Source: UBA6627 sp965248675 (GTDB lineage: Bacteria; Chloroflexota; Dehalococcoidia; UBA2979). From it: a stretch of 64,000 bases of DNA. Where the stretch lies: the NCBI GenBank assembly GCA_965248675.1, contig CBDFJZ010000008.1:372001-436000 (forward strand), read 5' to 3'. Shown here piece by piece: positions 46,431 to 55,763 of the stretch. The position numbers were made by a program, and so were the translations under genes. The notes under the pieces are model-generated. The model worked only from the letters and a program-made list of their open reading frames with translations, did no database searches and was not told the origin of the DNA. Numbering within the stretch: position 1 is the stretch's first letter; each line of letters starts with the position of its first letter.

Positions 46431-47840
46431 AAAGAACCGGATTCCAAGTGAAACTGCTTGTGGCGAACCGAGGCGAAATCGCCGTCCGGATCATCCGGGC
46501 AGCGGCCGAACTGAACATCGCCACGGTGGCGGTTGCCCCCGGGGATGATTCCGGCTCGCTGCACACCGGCAAGGCGGACGAGGCCGTCACCCTCGAAGGG
46601 ACGGGGACGGCCGCCTACCTCGACATCGAGCAGCTCGTCTCCGTTGCAAGGGAGAGCGGCTGCGACGCCGTCCATCCCGGCTACGGCTTCCTGGCTGAGA
46701 ACGCCGACTTCGCCCACAGCTGCACCGACGCGGGGCTCACCTTCATCGGTCCCCGCGTGGACACGCTCGAGCTGTTCGGCGACAAGGCGCGCGCCCGCGT
46801 AGCGGCGGCGGCTCTCGATGTGCCGATCATCCGCGGCCTCGATCACGCCGTCTCCCCGGACGAGGCCGCCGCGTTCCTCGACGAGCTCGGTGACGGGCGC
46901 GCCATGATGATCAAGGCCGTGGGCGGTGGCGGCGGGCGGGGCTCGCGTGTGGTGGAGCGCCCCGGCGAGGTCGTCTCAACCTACGAGCGCTGTCGCGCCG
47001 AGGCGCAGGCCGCCTTCGGCAACGGCGACCTCTACGTCGAGGAGTTCATCCAGCAGGCACGCCATGTGGAGGTGCAGATCCTCGGCGACGTCCACGGCGC
47101 GATCGCCCACCTCGGCGAGCGCGAATGCAGCGTGCAGCGGTACTTCCAGAAGATCATCGAGGTGGCGCCGGCGCCCGGCCTCGCGGATGACCTCCGTGCC
47201 CGGATCATCGATGCCGCGGTGCGCTTCGCCGGCAGTACCGGCTACAGCAATGCCGGCACGTTCGAGTTCCTGGTCGACGTCTCCGGCAACGACAGCACCC
47301 AGCCCTTCGCCTTCATCGAAACCAACGCACGCCTCCAGGTTGAGCACACCGTGACCGAGGAGGTCACGGGCGTGGACATCGTCCAGGCCCAGCTGCGGCT
47401 TGCTGCGGGAGCAACGATCGCCGAGCTGGGACTCGACAGCCCACACGTCAGCGAGCCGCGGGGATACGCGATCCAGGCGCGCGTCAACATGGAGTCGATT
47501 CGCGAAGACGGGTCGATCCTTCCCGCCAGCGGCACGCTGACCGCGTACGAGGCGCCGAGCGGCCCGGGCGTGCGCACGGACGGATTCGGGTACGGCGGCT
47601 ACCAGACCAGTCTGTTGTTCGACTCGCTGCTCGCGAAGGTGATCGGCCACTCGCCGTCGGCCAACTTCGCCGACGCGATCGCCAGAACCTCCCGCGCGCT
47701 GAGCGAGTTCCGCATCGAGGGGGTCGAGACCAACATCCCCTTGCTCCAGAGCATCCTCGCCCACCCGGACTTCGCCACCGGCGACATCCATACCCGCTTC
47801 GTCGATCAGGAGATGGCTCAGCTCGCGACTGTCAGTACCC
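46431..47840. repeat. Long direct repeat with 49962-51380 (paralogous carboxylase 5' parts)
   Basis: The sequence from the untranslated AAGAACCGGATTCCA through the biotin-carboxylase half is repeated in the second carboxylase at 49962-51380 (offset about 3.53 kb). Identity is roughly 90% at the start and close to complete from about 46790 to 47345, then it falls sharply in the BCCP and CT parts. This pattern fits gene conversion after duplication. Confidence 0.8.
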
Positions 47841-49915
47841 AGCATCGGCGCTTCGTCGCGCCGGCCGGCGGTCCGGCTGGTCGCGAGGCTTCGCCGTCGG
47901 GGGATGGCTATGCCGGCGCGCGGGTCGAGGACAGCTGGGACCCGCTTGCCCTGTTCGACCATGACAAGCAGGTGAAGTCCCAGGCCGCCGAAACGGACGA
48001 GATCGCCGAGCCGGCCGGCCCGGTCAGCCTCCTGGCGCCGATCCGAGGCACCGTTCTCTCGGTCGATGTCGCCGAGGGTGACGAGGTGGCGGCTGGTCGG
48101 CCGCTCGCCACGATTGAGCTGCTGGAGCTGCATCACGTCGTCCGCGCAGACCGGAGTGGCGTGGTCCACGCCGTCTCAGTCGCCGCCGGCGAGACCATCC
48201 GCGAGGGCGATCCCGTCGTCCTCGTCACGGACGCCGAGGTCGAAGAAGAGCCGGTCGTGACGGCTGGGGAGATCGACCCCGACCACGTACGAAGCGATCG
48301 GGAGTTGGTGAACGAGCGCCGCTCCTTCACCCACGACGATTTCCGGGCGGAGAAGATCGCCAGACGCCACGCGAAAGATCAGCGCAGCCCGCACGAGAAC
48401 ATCGAGCACCTGTTCGACGGGACGTTCCGGGAGTACGGCCCGCTGGTCACCGCCAGGAGCTGGCAAAAGCAGCAATGGCTGCGTGAAACCACGCAGGCCG
48501 ACGGCCTAGTCATGGGAATTGGCAACGTCAACGGCGACCTGTTCGACGCGGACCGCTCGCGCGCGGTCGTCGTCCACTATGACTACATGGTCGTCGCCGG
48601 TACCCAGGGCGGCCGGGGGCACTACAAGCAAGACCGGATGTACGAACTGGCAGGACGCTTCAAACTGCCGCTGGTGCTCTTTGCCGAGGGCGGAGGCGGC
48701 CGTCCCGGTATCAGCGGGGGAGAGCCCGAGACGGAGAGCACTTCCAGCGCAGCAGGCGCCGACTCCACTGCCGCTGCCGTTGACATCGCTGGCCGGGGCG
48801 GTGGCGGCGTTCCGATCGACTCCTACACGTTCACCAAACTGTCGCAACTCAGCGGCCTCGTCCCCCTCGTGGGCGTCAATTCCGGGCGCTGCTTCGCAGG
48901 AAACACCGTCATGTTGGCGTCCTGCGACGTCATCATCGCCGCGGAGAACTCGACGATTGGCCTGGGCGGACCGGCCATGATCGAGGGCGGGGGCCTCGGT
49001 ATCTACACCCCGGAAGAGGTCGGCCCCATGTCCTTCCAGGTACCGAACGGTGTGGTCGACATCCTGGTCAAGGACGACGAGGCGGTGATCGAGACCGCCA
49101 AGAAATACCTTTCGTACTTCCAGGGCCCGATTGACCATTGGGAGGCGCCCGACCAGGGCAAGCTGCGCCACATCGTCCCCGAGAACCGTTCCGAGCTGTA
49201 CGACATGCGGGACATCATCGAGACGATCGCCGACCGGGGGTCGATCCTCGAGATTCGCGAAGCCTTCGGCACCGGCATCATCACTGCCTTCATCCGCGTC
49301 GAGGGACGGCCGATGGGCCTCATCGCCAACAATCCGCACCATCTGTCGGGCGCGATCGACAGCGACGCCGCGGACAAGGCCGCGCGCTTCCTGCAGCTGT
49401 GCGACACCTTCGATCTGCCGGTGCTGTCGCTGATGGATTGCCCGGGAATCATGGTCGGGCCCGAGCACGAGGGCTCGGCGCTGCTCCGGCACTCCGCGCG
49501 CATGTTTGTCACGGGCGCCAACATGACGACGCCGATGTTCGGTGTGGTCGTCCGCAAGGCCTACGGGATAGGTGTGCGCGCCATGTGCGGCGGCAGCTCG
49601 CTGGAGCCCTTCTTCACCGTCGCCTGGCCGACAGCAGAGTTCGCCGACATGACCATCGACGGGCGCGTCAGACTCACCTACCGCGACGAACTCGAAGCCA
49701 TCGACGATCCCGAGGAGCGCCAGGCAGTGTTCGAGCGGCGGGTTGCCGATTTCGTCGATCAAGCGCGGGCGGTCAACTCCGGCGGCACCAACTACGGCGT
49801 CGATGACGTCATCGACCCGGCGGACACCCGCGCCTGGATCGCTCATGGGCTGCGGAGCCTGCCACCGGTACCACCCCGCACCGAGAAGAAGCGACCGAAC
49901 GTCGACACCTGGTAG
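46448..49915 (+). CDS. Single-chain biotin-dependent acyl-CoA carboxylase paralogue lacking the biotinyl lysine
   Basis: 1155 residues: biotin carboxylase (about 1-450, ANRGEIAVRII, ATP-grasp GGGGGRGSR, ECSVQRYFQK, ETNARLQVEH), a BCCP-like module (about 505-600) and a carboxyltransferase (about 640-1150, MDCPGIMVGPEHE, GGSSLEPFFTVAWPTAEF). The BCCP motif that should read EAMK(L/M) is ELLEL: Glu560 (codon 48125-48127) replaces the biotin-carrying lysine, so this protein cannot be biotinylated at the usual site. Single-chain BC-BCCP-CT enzymes are known as long-chain acyl-CoA carboxylases in actinobacteria. An extra Gly/Ser/Glu-rich insertion lies at about residues 760-800 in the CT half. GTG 46448 matches the ATG of the downstream paralogue base for base around it. 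Confidence 0.85.
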   Translation: MKLLVANRGEIAVRIIRAAAELNIATVAVAPGDDSGSLHTGKADEAVTLEGTGTAAYLDIEQLVSVARESGCDAVHPGYGFLAENADFAHSCTDAGLTFIGPRVDTLELFGDKARARVAAAALDVPIIRGLDHAVSPDEAAAFLDELGDGRAMMIKAVGGGGGRGSRVVERPGEVVSTYERCRAEAQAAFGNGDLYVEEFIQQARHVEVQILGDVHGAIAHLGERECSVQRYFQKIIEVAPAPGLADDLRARIIDAAVRFAGSTGYSNAGTFEFLVDVSGNDSTQPFAFIETNARLQVEHTVTEEVTGVDIVQAQLRLAAGATIAELGLDSPHVSEPRGYAIQARVNMESIREDGSILPASGTLTAYEAPSGPGVRTDGFGYGGYQTSLLFDSLLAKVIGHSPSANFADAIARTSRALSEFRIEGVETNIPLLQSILAHPDFATGDIHTRFVDQEMAQLATVSTQHRRFVAPAGGPAGREASPSGDGYAGARVEDSWDPLALFDHDKQVKSQAAETDEIAEPAGPVSLLAPIRGTVLSVDVAEGDEVAAGRPLATIELLELHHVVRADRSGVVHAVSVAAGETIREGDPVVLVTDAEVEEEPVVTAGEIDPDHVRSDRELVNERRSFTHDDFRAEKIARRHAKDQRSPHENIEHLFDGTFREYGPLVTARSWQKQQWLRETTQADGLVMGIGNVNGDLFDADRSRAVVVHYDYMVVAGTQGGRGHYKQDRMYELAGRFKLPLVLFAEGGGGRPGISGGEPETESTSSAAGADSTAAAVDIAGRGGGGVPIDSYTFTKLSQLSGLVPLVGVNSGRCFAGNTVMLASCDVIIAAENSTIGLGGPAMIEGGGLGIYTPEEVGPMSFQVPNGVVDILVKDDEAVIETAKKYLSYFQGPIDHWEAPDQGKLRHIVPENRSELYDMRDIIETIADRGSILEIREAFGTGIITAFIRVEGRPMGLIANNPHHLSGAIDSDAADKAARFLQLCDTFDLPVLSLMDCPGIMVGPEHEGSALLRHSARMFVTGANMTTPMFGVVVRKAYGIGVRAMCGGSSLEPFFTVAWPTAEFADMTIDGRVRLTYRDELEAIDDPEERQAVFERRVADFVDQARAVNSGGTNYGVDDVIDPADTRAWIAHGLRSLPPVPPRTEKKRPNVDTW

Positions 49916-49978
49916 CCGGTGCCGACGGATCCCGCTCGCCGCGAAGAACGCCGCTAGAGAAGAAGAACCGGATTCCAG

Positions 49979-52900
49979 ATGAAACTGCTTGTGGCGAACC
50001 GAGGCGAAATCGCCATCCGCATCATTCGGGCGGCGGCCGAACTGAACATCGCCACGGTGGCGGTTGCTCCCGCGGATGATGCCGGCTCGCTGCACACCGG
50101 CAAGGCGGATGAGGCCGTCACCCTCGAAGGGACGGGGACTGCCGCCTACCTCGGCATCGAGCAGTTGATCACGGTGGCCAGGGAATCCGGCTGCGACGCC
50201 GTCCATCCGGGCTACGGCTTCCTGGCCGAGAACGCTGACTTCGCCCGCAGCTGTACGGAAGCAGGGCTGACGTTCATCGGCCCCCGCGTGGAGACGCTGG
50301 AACTGTTCGGAGACAAGGCGCGCGCCCGCGTAGCAGCGGCGGCTCTCGATGTGCCGATCATCCGCGGCCTCGATCACGCCGTCTCCCCGGACGAGGCCGC
50401 CGCGTTCTTCGACGAGCTCGGTGACGGCCGCGCGATGATGATCAAGGCCGTGGGCGGTGGCGGCGGGCGGGGCTCGCGTGTGGTCGAGCGCCCCGGCGAG
50501 GTCGTCTCAACCTACGAGCGCTGTCGCGCCGAGGCGCAGGCCGCCTTCGGCAACGGTGACCTCTACGTCGAGGAATTCATCCAGCAGGCGCGCCATGTGG
50601 AGGTGCAGATCCTCGGCGACGTCCACGGCGCCATCGCCCACCTCGGCGAGCGCGAGTGCAGCGTTCAGCGCTACTTCCAGAAGATCATCGAGGTGGCGCC
50701 CGCGCCCGGCCTCGCCGCTGACCTGCGTGACCGGATCATCGACGCCGCGGTGCGCTTTGCCGGCAGTACCGGCTACAGCAACGCCGGCACGTTCGAGTTC
50801 CTGGTCGACGTCTCCGGCAACGACAGCACCCAGCCCTTCGCCTTCATCGAAACCAACGCACGCCTCCAGGTTGAGCACACCGTGACCGAGGAGGTCACGG
50901 GCGTAGACATCTTGAGGGCCCAGCTGCGGCTTGCCGAAGGAGCGACGATCGCCGAGCTGGGACTCGACGGCCCACGGGTCAGCGAGCCGCGGGGATATGC
51001 CATCCAGGCACGCGTCAACATGGAGTCGGTTCGCGAGGATGGTTCGATCCTCCCTGCCAGCGGCACGCTCACCGCCTACGAGGCGCCCAGCGGCCCGGGC
51101 GTGCGCACGGACGGATTCGGGTACGGCGGCTACCAGACCTCGCTCTTGTTCGACTCGCTGCTCGCGAAGGTGATCGGCCACTCGCATTCGGCCAACTTCG
51201 CCGACGCCATCGCCAGAACCTCCCGCGCGCTGAGCGAGTTCCGCATCGAGGGTGTCGAGACCAACATCGCCTTGCTCCAGAGCATCCTCGCCCACCCGGA
51301 CTTCGCGGCGGGCGACATCCACACCCGCTTCGTCGATCAAGAGTTGGCAACGCTGGCTACCGCCAGTACCCAGCACCGGCGCTTCGTTGCACCAGCCGGC
51401 TACGAGGCGTCAACGAGCGCCGTCGAGGCGGAGCAGGACGCCGACCAGGCTGTGGGACCGCCCGGGTCGGTCGGCCTGGTGGCGCCCATGCAGGGGACGA
51501 TCGTCGAGATCAACGTCGCCGTCGGTGACGAGGTGCGGATCGGCCAGCCGGTCGCCGTCGTCGAGGCGATGAAGCTGCAACACGACATCAAGGCGGACCG
51601 GAGCGGCGTCGTATGCGCTGTCTCGATGGCGGTCGGCGACGTCGTCCGCGAGGGTTATCCGATCGTCTTCATCAACGAGATGGAGCTCGAGGGCGGCGCC
51701 ATCGACGCCGATGCGGGGGCAGCCCTCGACCACGTCCGCGGCGACCTGCAGGAGGTCTACGACCGCATTACCCAGACGCTCGACGCATCCCACGAGGAGG
51801 CGGTGGCCGCACGGCACGCGATGGGCCGGCGCACCGCGCGCGAGAATCTCGCCGACCTGCTGGACGAAGGTTCATTCCAGGAATTCGGCCCACCGGCGGC
51901 CGGCTCGGTGGCGGGCGGCACGGTCATGGGAATCGGCACGACCAACGCCGACCTGGTCGGCGAGGAACGCGGACAGGTGGCCGTCGTCCACGGCGATTAC
52001 TTGATGGCCACCTACACCCATGGCCACTACAAGCAGGAGCCGGTCCACGAGTTGGCTCACGACATGCGTGCGCCTCTGGTGCTGTTCTCCGAGGGGGAGG
52101 GGAGACCGTACGGCAACCTCGAGGGCGTCGGCATGGACGCCTCGGTCTTCACCGACTTCGCCAGGCTCAGCGGCCTGGTTCCGCTGGTGGGCGTCAACAC
52201 GGGGGACTGCTTCGCCGGGAACGCAACGCTGCTGGCCTGCTGTGACGTCATCATCGCCACCGAGAATTCCACCATCGGCGTGAACGGGCCGGCCGTGGTC
52301 GAGGCGAGCGGATTGGGCAAGCACTCTTTCCAGGAAATCGGCTCGATGTCATTTCAGGCGCCGAACGGCAACGTCGACATCCTCGTCAAGGATGACGCCG
52401 CCGCAGTCGCGGCCGCCAAGAAATACCTCTCCTACTTCCAGGGCCCGATTGAGCCTCGAGAGGCTCCGGATCAGCGCCGGATGCGGCACATCATCCCCGA
52501 GAACCGCGTCCGTACGTACGACATGAGAGAGATCATCCAGACGCTGGCCGACGGAGACTCCGTGCTCGAGATCCGTCGCGAATTCGGAATCGGCGTAATT
52601 ACCGCCTTCATCCGCGTCGAGGGCCAGCCGATGGGCGTGGTCGCCAACAACCCGGCTCACCTGGCCGGCGCAGTGGACAGTCCGGGGGCAGACAAGGGCG
52701 CCCGCTTCTTCCAGTTGTGTGATGCCTTCGACATTCCCACGGTCGTTCTGATGGACTGCCCGGGGATCATGGTCGGCCCGGACCACGAGCGAGAGGCTCT
52801 GGTGCGCCATTCGGTGCGGTTGTTCAACATCGGGGCGAACCTGACCGCACCGATGTTCGGGGTGATGGTGCGCAAGGCCTACGGCCTCGGCGTGCAAGCG

Positions 52901-53218
52901 ATGATCGGCGGAGCGGCATCGGTGCCCTTCTTCACCGTGGCCTGGCCGACAGCCGAATTTGCCGGAATGAATATCGACGGCGCCGTGAAACTGTCGGCCC
53001 GTAGGGAACTGGCCGCCATCGAGGACCCGGAGGAGCGCAAGGAGGCGTACGACCGGAGAGTCTCCCAGGGCTACGAGTCAGCACGAGCGATCAATTCGGG
53101 CGCTAGGTACACCATCGATCCGGCGGATACTCGCGCATGGATCGTGCGGGGGCTCAAGAGCTTGCCTCCGACGCCGCCTCGCACCGAGAAGAAGCGGCCG
53201 TACGTCGATACCTGGTAA
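49979..53218 (+). CDS. Single-chain biotin-dependent acyl-CoA carboxylase (BC-BCCP-CT)
   Basis: 1079 residues, same domain order as the upstream paralogue and the same length as the known actinobacterial long-chain acyl-CoA carboxylase. Biotin carboxylase 1-450, BCCP with the canonical VVEAMKLQHDI in which Lys532 (codon 51572-51574) carries biotin, and carboxyltransferase to the C-terminus with MDCPGIMVGPDHE and GGAASVPFFTVAWPTAEF. It carboxylates an acyl-CoA with bicarbonate and ATP; chain length not predictable. It starts 64 bp behind the first copy, probably in one transcript. It could supply biotin to, or form mixed oligomers with, the first copy. Confidence 0.88.
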   Translation: MKLLVANRGEIAIRIIRAAAELNIATVAVAPADDAGSLHTGKADEAVTLEGTGTAAYLGIEQLITVARESGCDAVHPGYGFLAENADFARSCTEAGLTFIGPRVETLELFGDKARARVAAAALDVPIIRGLDHAVSPDEAAAFFDELGDGRAMMIKAVGGGGGRGSRVVERPGEVVSTYERCRAEAQAAFGNGDLYVEEFIQQARHVEVQILGDVHGAIAHLGERECSVQRYFQKIIEVAPAPGLAADLRDRIIDAAVRFAGSTGYSNAGTFEFLVDVSGNDSTQPFAFIETNARLQVEHTVTEEVTGVDILRAQLRLAEGATIAELGLDGPRVSEPRGYAIQARVNMESVREDGSILPASGTLTAYEAPSGPGVRTDGFGYGGYQTSLLFDSLLAKVIGHSHSANFADAIARTSRALSEFRIEGVETNIALLQSILAHPDFAAGDIHTRFVDQELATLATASTQHRRFVAPAGYEASTSAVEAEQDADQAVGPPGSVGLVAPMQGTIVEINVAVGDEVRIGQPVAVVEAMKLQHDIKADRSGVVCAVSMAVGDVVREGYPIVFINEMELEGGAIDADAGAALDHVRGDLQEVYDRITQTLDASHEEAVAARHAMGRRTARENLADLLDEGSFQEFGPPAAGSVAGGTVMGIGTTNADLVGEERGQVAVVHGDYLMATYTHGHYKQEPVHELAHDMRAPLVLFSEGEGRPYGNLEGVGMDASVFTDFARLSGLVPLVGVNTGDCFAGNATLLACCDVIIATENSTIGVNGPAVVEASGLGKHSFQEIGSMSFQAPNGNVDILVKDDAAAVAAAKKYLSYFQGPIEPREAPDQRRMRHIIPENRVRTYDMREIIQTLADGDSVLEIRREFGIGVITAFIRVEGQPMGVVANNPAHLAGAVDSPGADKGARFFQLCDAFDIPTVVLMDCPGIMVGPDHEREALVRHSVRLFNIGANLTAPMFGVMVRKAYGLGVQAMIGGAASVPFFTVAWPTAEFAGMNIDGAVKLSARRELAAIEDPEERKEAYDRRVSQGYESARAINSGARYTIDPADTRAWIVRGLKSLPPTPPRTEKKRPYVDTW

Positions 53219-53408
53219 CCGCTGATGGGTTCGCAGCGTGGAGGCAGTGAGTCGGGCGGGACAATCTGGCTGTTCCGGGTCATGTTCGCGAGCACCTTGT
53301 TCGATTCACCCGAGACCATTCCCGGCATCTTCACTGTGCCGACCCAGACGCGCGCTGGACACTACACTCCTTCCGCGTCACAGCCTGATGTGTATCTGGA
53401 GCCTGCAG

Positions 53409-54464
53409 ATGGTCGCCTCCCCGACGTCAACACAGCGCTACGAAGCCGTGCTCGGATGGCCGACCCTCCCGCACGGACTGTGGTTCCGGGAGGCGACATC
53501 CGTCGGCGTCGGCCCGGACGGCCGTATCTACGTCTTCAACCGCGGACAGTGGCCGGTCATGGTCTTCGACGCCGGAGGGTGCTTCCTCGACACGTGGGGA
53601 GCCGGCGATTTCGTGCGACCCCACGGCATCGCATTCGACCCCGACGGCAACCTCTATCTCACCGACGTGGGGCTGCACACGGTGCAGAAGCGGAGGCCCG
53701 ACGGCACGCTGCTGATGGAGATCGGTACGCCGAGGGAGCCCACGCCGGCGTTCAGCGGCCTGCCATTCAACCAGCCGACGCAGGTCGCCGTGCACCCGGG
53801 CACGGGCGAGATCTTCGTCTCTGACGGTTACGGCAACGCCGCCGTCCACCGCTTCTCACCGGACGGCTCGCACATCGCGTCCTGGGGGGAGCCGGGAGAC
53901 GGCCCCGGTCAGTTCAGCCTTCCACACTCAGTCTGCTTCGTCGGGGACGATCGGCTGCTCGTCGCGGATCGCGAGAACTTCCGTCTGCAGCTCTTCGCCG
54001 TGGACGGCACGCTCCTGACGCAGAAGCACATGCACAAGCCGCAGGCGCTATTCGCCGGCCGCGGCGAGGACCGTAGCATCTACGTGGCCGAGGGCCGCCC
54101 CGTCCCGCTCATGGAGGGGGCACTGCGCCTCGGTCGTCGGGTCACGGTGCTCGACCGCGACCTGAACGAGATCACGCGATTCGGCAACGAGACCGGCGGA
54201 GAATCACCCGATCAGTTCATCTCGCCGCACGGGATCGCGGTCGACGACGAAGGATCGATCTACGTCGCCGAGGTCTCCTACACCGCCCTCGGCTCCCGGC
54301 TCCCGGTCCCGCAGGAGGTGGTGAGCCTGCGGAAGTGGCGTCGCGCCGCGGGCGGTCGATCCGAGGGCGAGCTGCCGGAGTCCTCGATTCCTGGTTACCT
54401 GGCAGGCCTTCGCATGGACGGTCCGGGCGCAGCGGTCCCGGTCAACAGCCCGTTCGCGCCCTGA
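53409..54464 (+). CDS. NHL-repeat beta-propeller protein (peptidyl-hydroxyglycine amidating-lyase-like)
   Basis: 351 residues from ATG 53409, with GGAG at 53398. Repeated NHL motifs are visible (VGPDGRIYVFNRG, FDPDGNLYLTDVG, GTGEIFVSDGYGNAAVHRFSPDG, VGDDRLLVADRENFRLQLF, VDDEGSIYVAEVS), consistent with a six-bladed propeller like the lyase half of peptidylglycine amidating enzymes. No signal peptide is obvious. Members are frequent beside CoA and amidohydrolase genes in uncultured Chloroflexota; function unproved. Confidence 0.75.
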   Translation: MVASPTSTQRYEAVLGWPTLPHGLWFREATSVGVGPDGRIYVFNRGQWPVMVFDAGGCFLDTWGAGDFVRPHGIAFDPDGNLYLTDVGLHTVQKRRPDGTLLMEIGTPREPTPAFSGLPFNQPTQVAVHPGTGEIFVSDGYGNAAVHRFSPDGSHIASWGEPGDGPGQFSLPHSVCFVGDDRLLVADRENFRLQLFAVDGTLLTQKHMHKPQALFAGRGEDRSIYVAEGRPVPLMEGALRLGRRVTVLDRDLNEITRFGNETGGESPDQFISPHGIAVDDEGSIYVAEVSYTALGSRLPVPQEVVSLRKWRRAAGGRSEGELPESSIPGYLAGLRMDGPGAAVPVNSPFAP

Positions 54465-54532
54465 TCCGCCGCGGCTGTTGCCGCCGAGCCAGCCGGCATG
54501 AGCGGAGCGCCTTCATGCGGCTGTTGCGTGCG

Positions 54533-55570
54533 TCAGGAATCCTCCAGCAACTCGCTGAGCAGGCCCAGATTGCTGGGGTCGGGGTGGAGCTCGCCAACGG
54601 CGAATGAGTGCACCGCCTTGACGACCGCGGCGTTGGCCGGCGTCGGTACTTCGACCTCGCGGCCGCGCTCGACGACGTAGCCGTTGAGCTGACCGATCTC
54701 GGTCCGCCGTCCGCGCATGACGTCCTGGAGGAACGAAGGGCGGCCCTCCCCCAGCACCCGAGCCCCCTCCTCGAGTTCCTGCTCGAGCGTGGCGACATTC
54801 TTCCCTCGGACCGCGTCCAGGAACTTCCCCGGCGCGATGCCCCACACCGGCTCGATCTCGTGCCCGAGCGCCTCACCAACCTCGATTACCTCGGCCGCGA
54901 GGCGGATGCACAGCCCCCGCGTGTCCGGACGGCTGCGCACATCCGCGGAGCCATACCCGGTGAGTCCGGCGATCGGGTTGGCCATGCAATTCACCGCGAG
55001 CTTCGCCCAGCGCTCCCCCCAGAGGTTGGTGGTCACCTCGGTCCCCGCGACGTCGCTCATGATCCGGGCGATCTGACGCGCCCGATCGGTCTCCCGGCCA
55101 TCGAGTTCGCCGATCTTGAACCCCGTGGGGCGCGTATCGGTACGCAGCGCGTGGCCCGGCTCGTAGAGCCCCGCGCCGATCGTGATGACGCACCCCAACG
55201 TGCGGTCGCGCCCCGCGAGGTTGGCGACTCGCTCGTCGTTGATGCCGTTCTGGAAATCGACCGCCAGACCGTCGGGGGCGAGGTGAGGCAGGATCAGCGT
55301 CGTTGCCCATTCCGTGTCGTAGCCCTTGACCGCGATGAACACGAGGTCGAATGGCTCCGACACGGTCTGCAGCTCATGCACGTGGAGTGTTGTTACCGGG
55401 ACCGTTTGGTCCTCGATCGTGCCCGAGAGACGGAGCCCGTCGCGCTTGATCTTGTCAACGTGTTCGGGCCATTGATCGATCAGCGTGACATCGTGGCCGG
55501 CACGAGCGAGCATCCCCCCGACGACGCAGCCGATCGCCCCAGCACCAACGATCCCGATGCGTGGTTCCAC
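54533..55570 (-). CDS. Ketopantoate-reductase (ApbA/PanE) family oxidoreductase
   Basis: 345 residues. N-terminal NAD(P) domain (RIGIVGAGAIGCVVGGMLARAGHDVTLID) and C-terminal ApbA_C domain with WAKLAVNCMANPIAGLTG, where the catalytic Lys is in KLAVN, and EVPTPANAAVVKAVHS. PanE reduces ketopantoate to pantoate, but many relatives act on other 2-oxo acids, so no symbol is given. It starts with GTG 55570 after a GAGGGGG box. Confidence 0.82.
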   Translation of the reverse strand: MEPRIGIVGAGAIGCVVGGMLARAGHDVTLIDQWPEHVDKIKRDGLRLSGTIEDQTVPVTTLHVHELQTVSEPFDLVFIAVKGYDTEWATTLILPHLAPDGLAVDFQNGINDERVANLAGRDRTLGCVITIGAGLYEPGHALRTDTRPTGFKIGELDGRETDRARQIARIMSDVAGTEVTTNLWGERWAKLAVNCMANPIAGLTGYGSADVRSRPDTRGLCIRLAAEVIEVGEALGHEIEPVWGIAPGKFLDAVRGKNVATLEQELEEGARVLGEGRPSFLQDVMRGRRTEIGQLNGYVVERGREVEVPTPANAAVVKAVHSFAVGELHPDPSNLGLLSELLEDS

Positions 55571-55763
55571 AATGCCCCCTCAGCACGGGGCGCAGGTCTC
55601 CGCTCGCGGGAGCGCGTGCCCCTGACTCGGAAGATACGCGCGCTGAGCTTGGCCCAGCGGCCGCCGTGCGAGGCGTGAGGCGACAACAACCGCACCGTCG
55701 GGAACTCCCGGGGGCCAGGTTACGTCAAGTCAGAAGAAGCTAGACCTCGACGCGATCAGAGAG

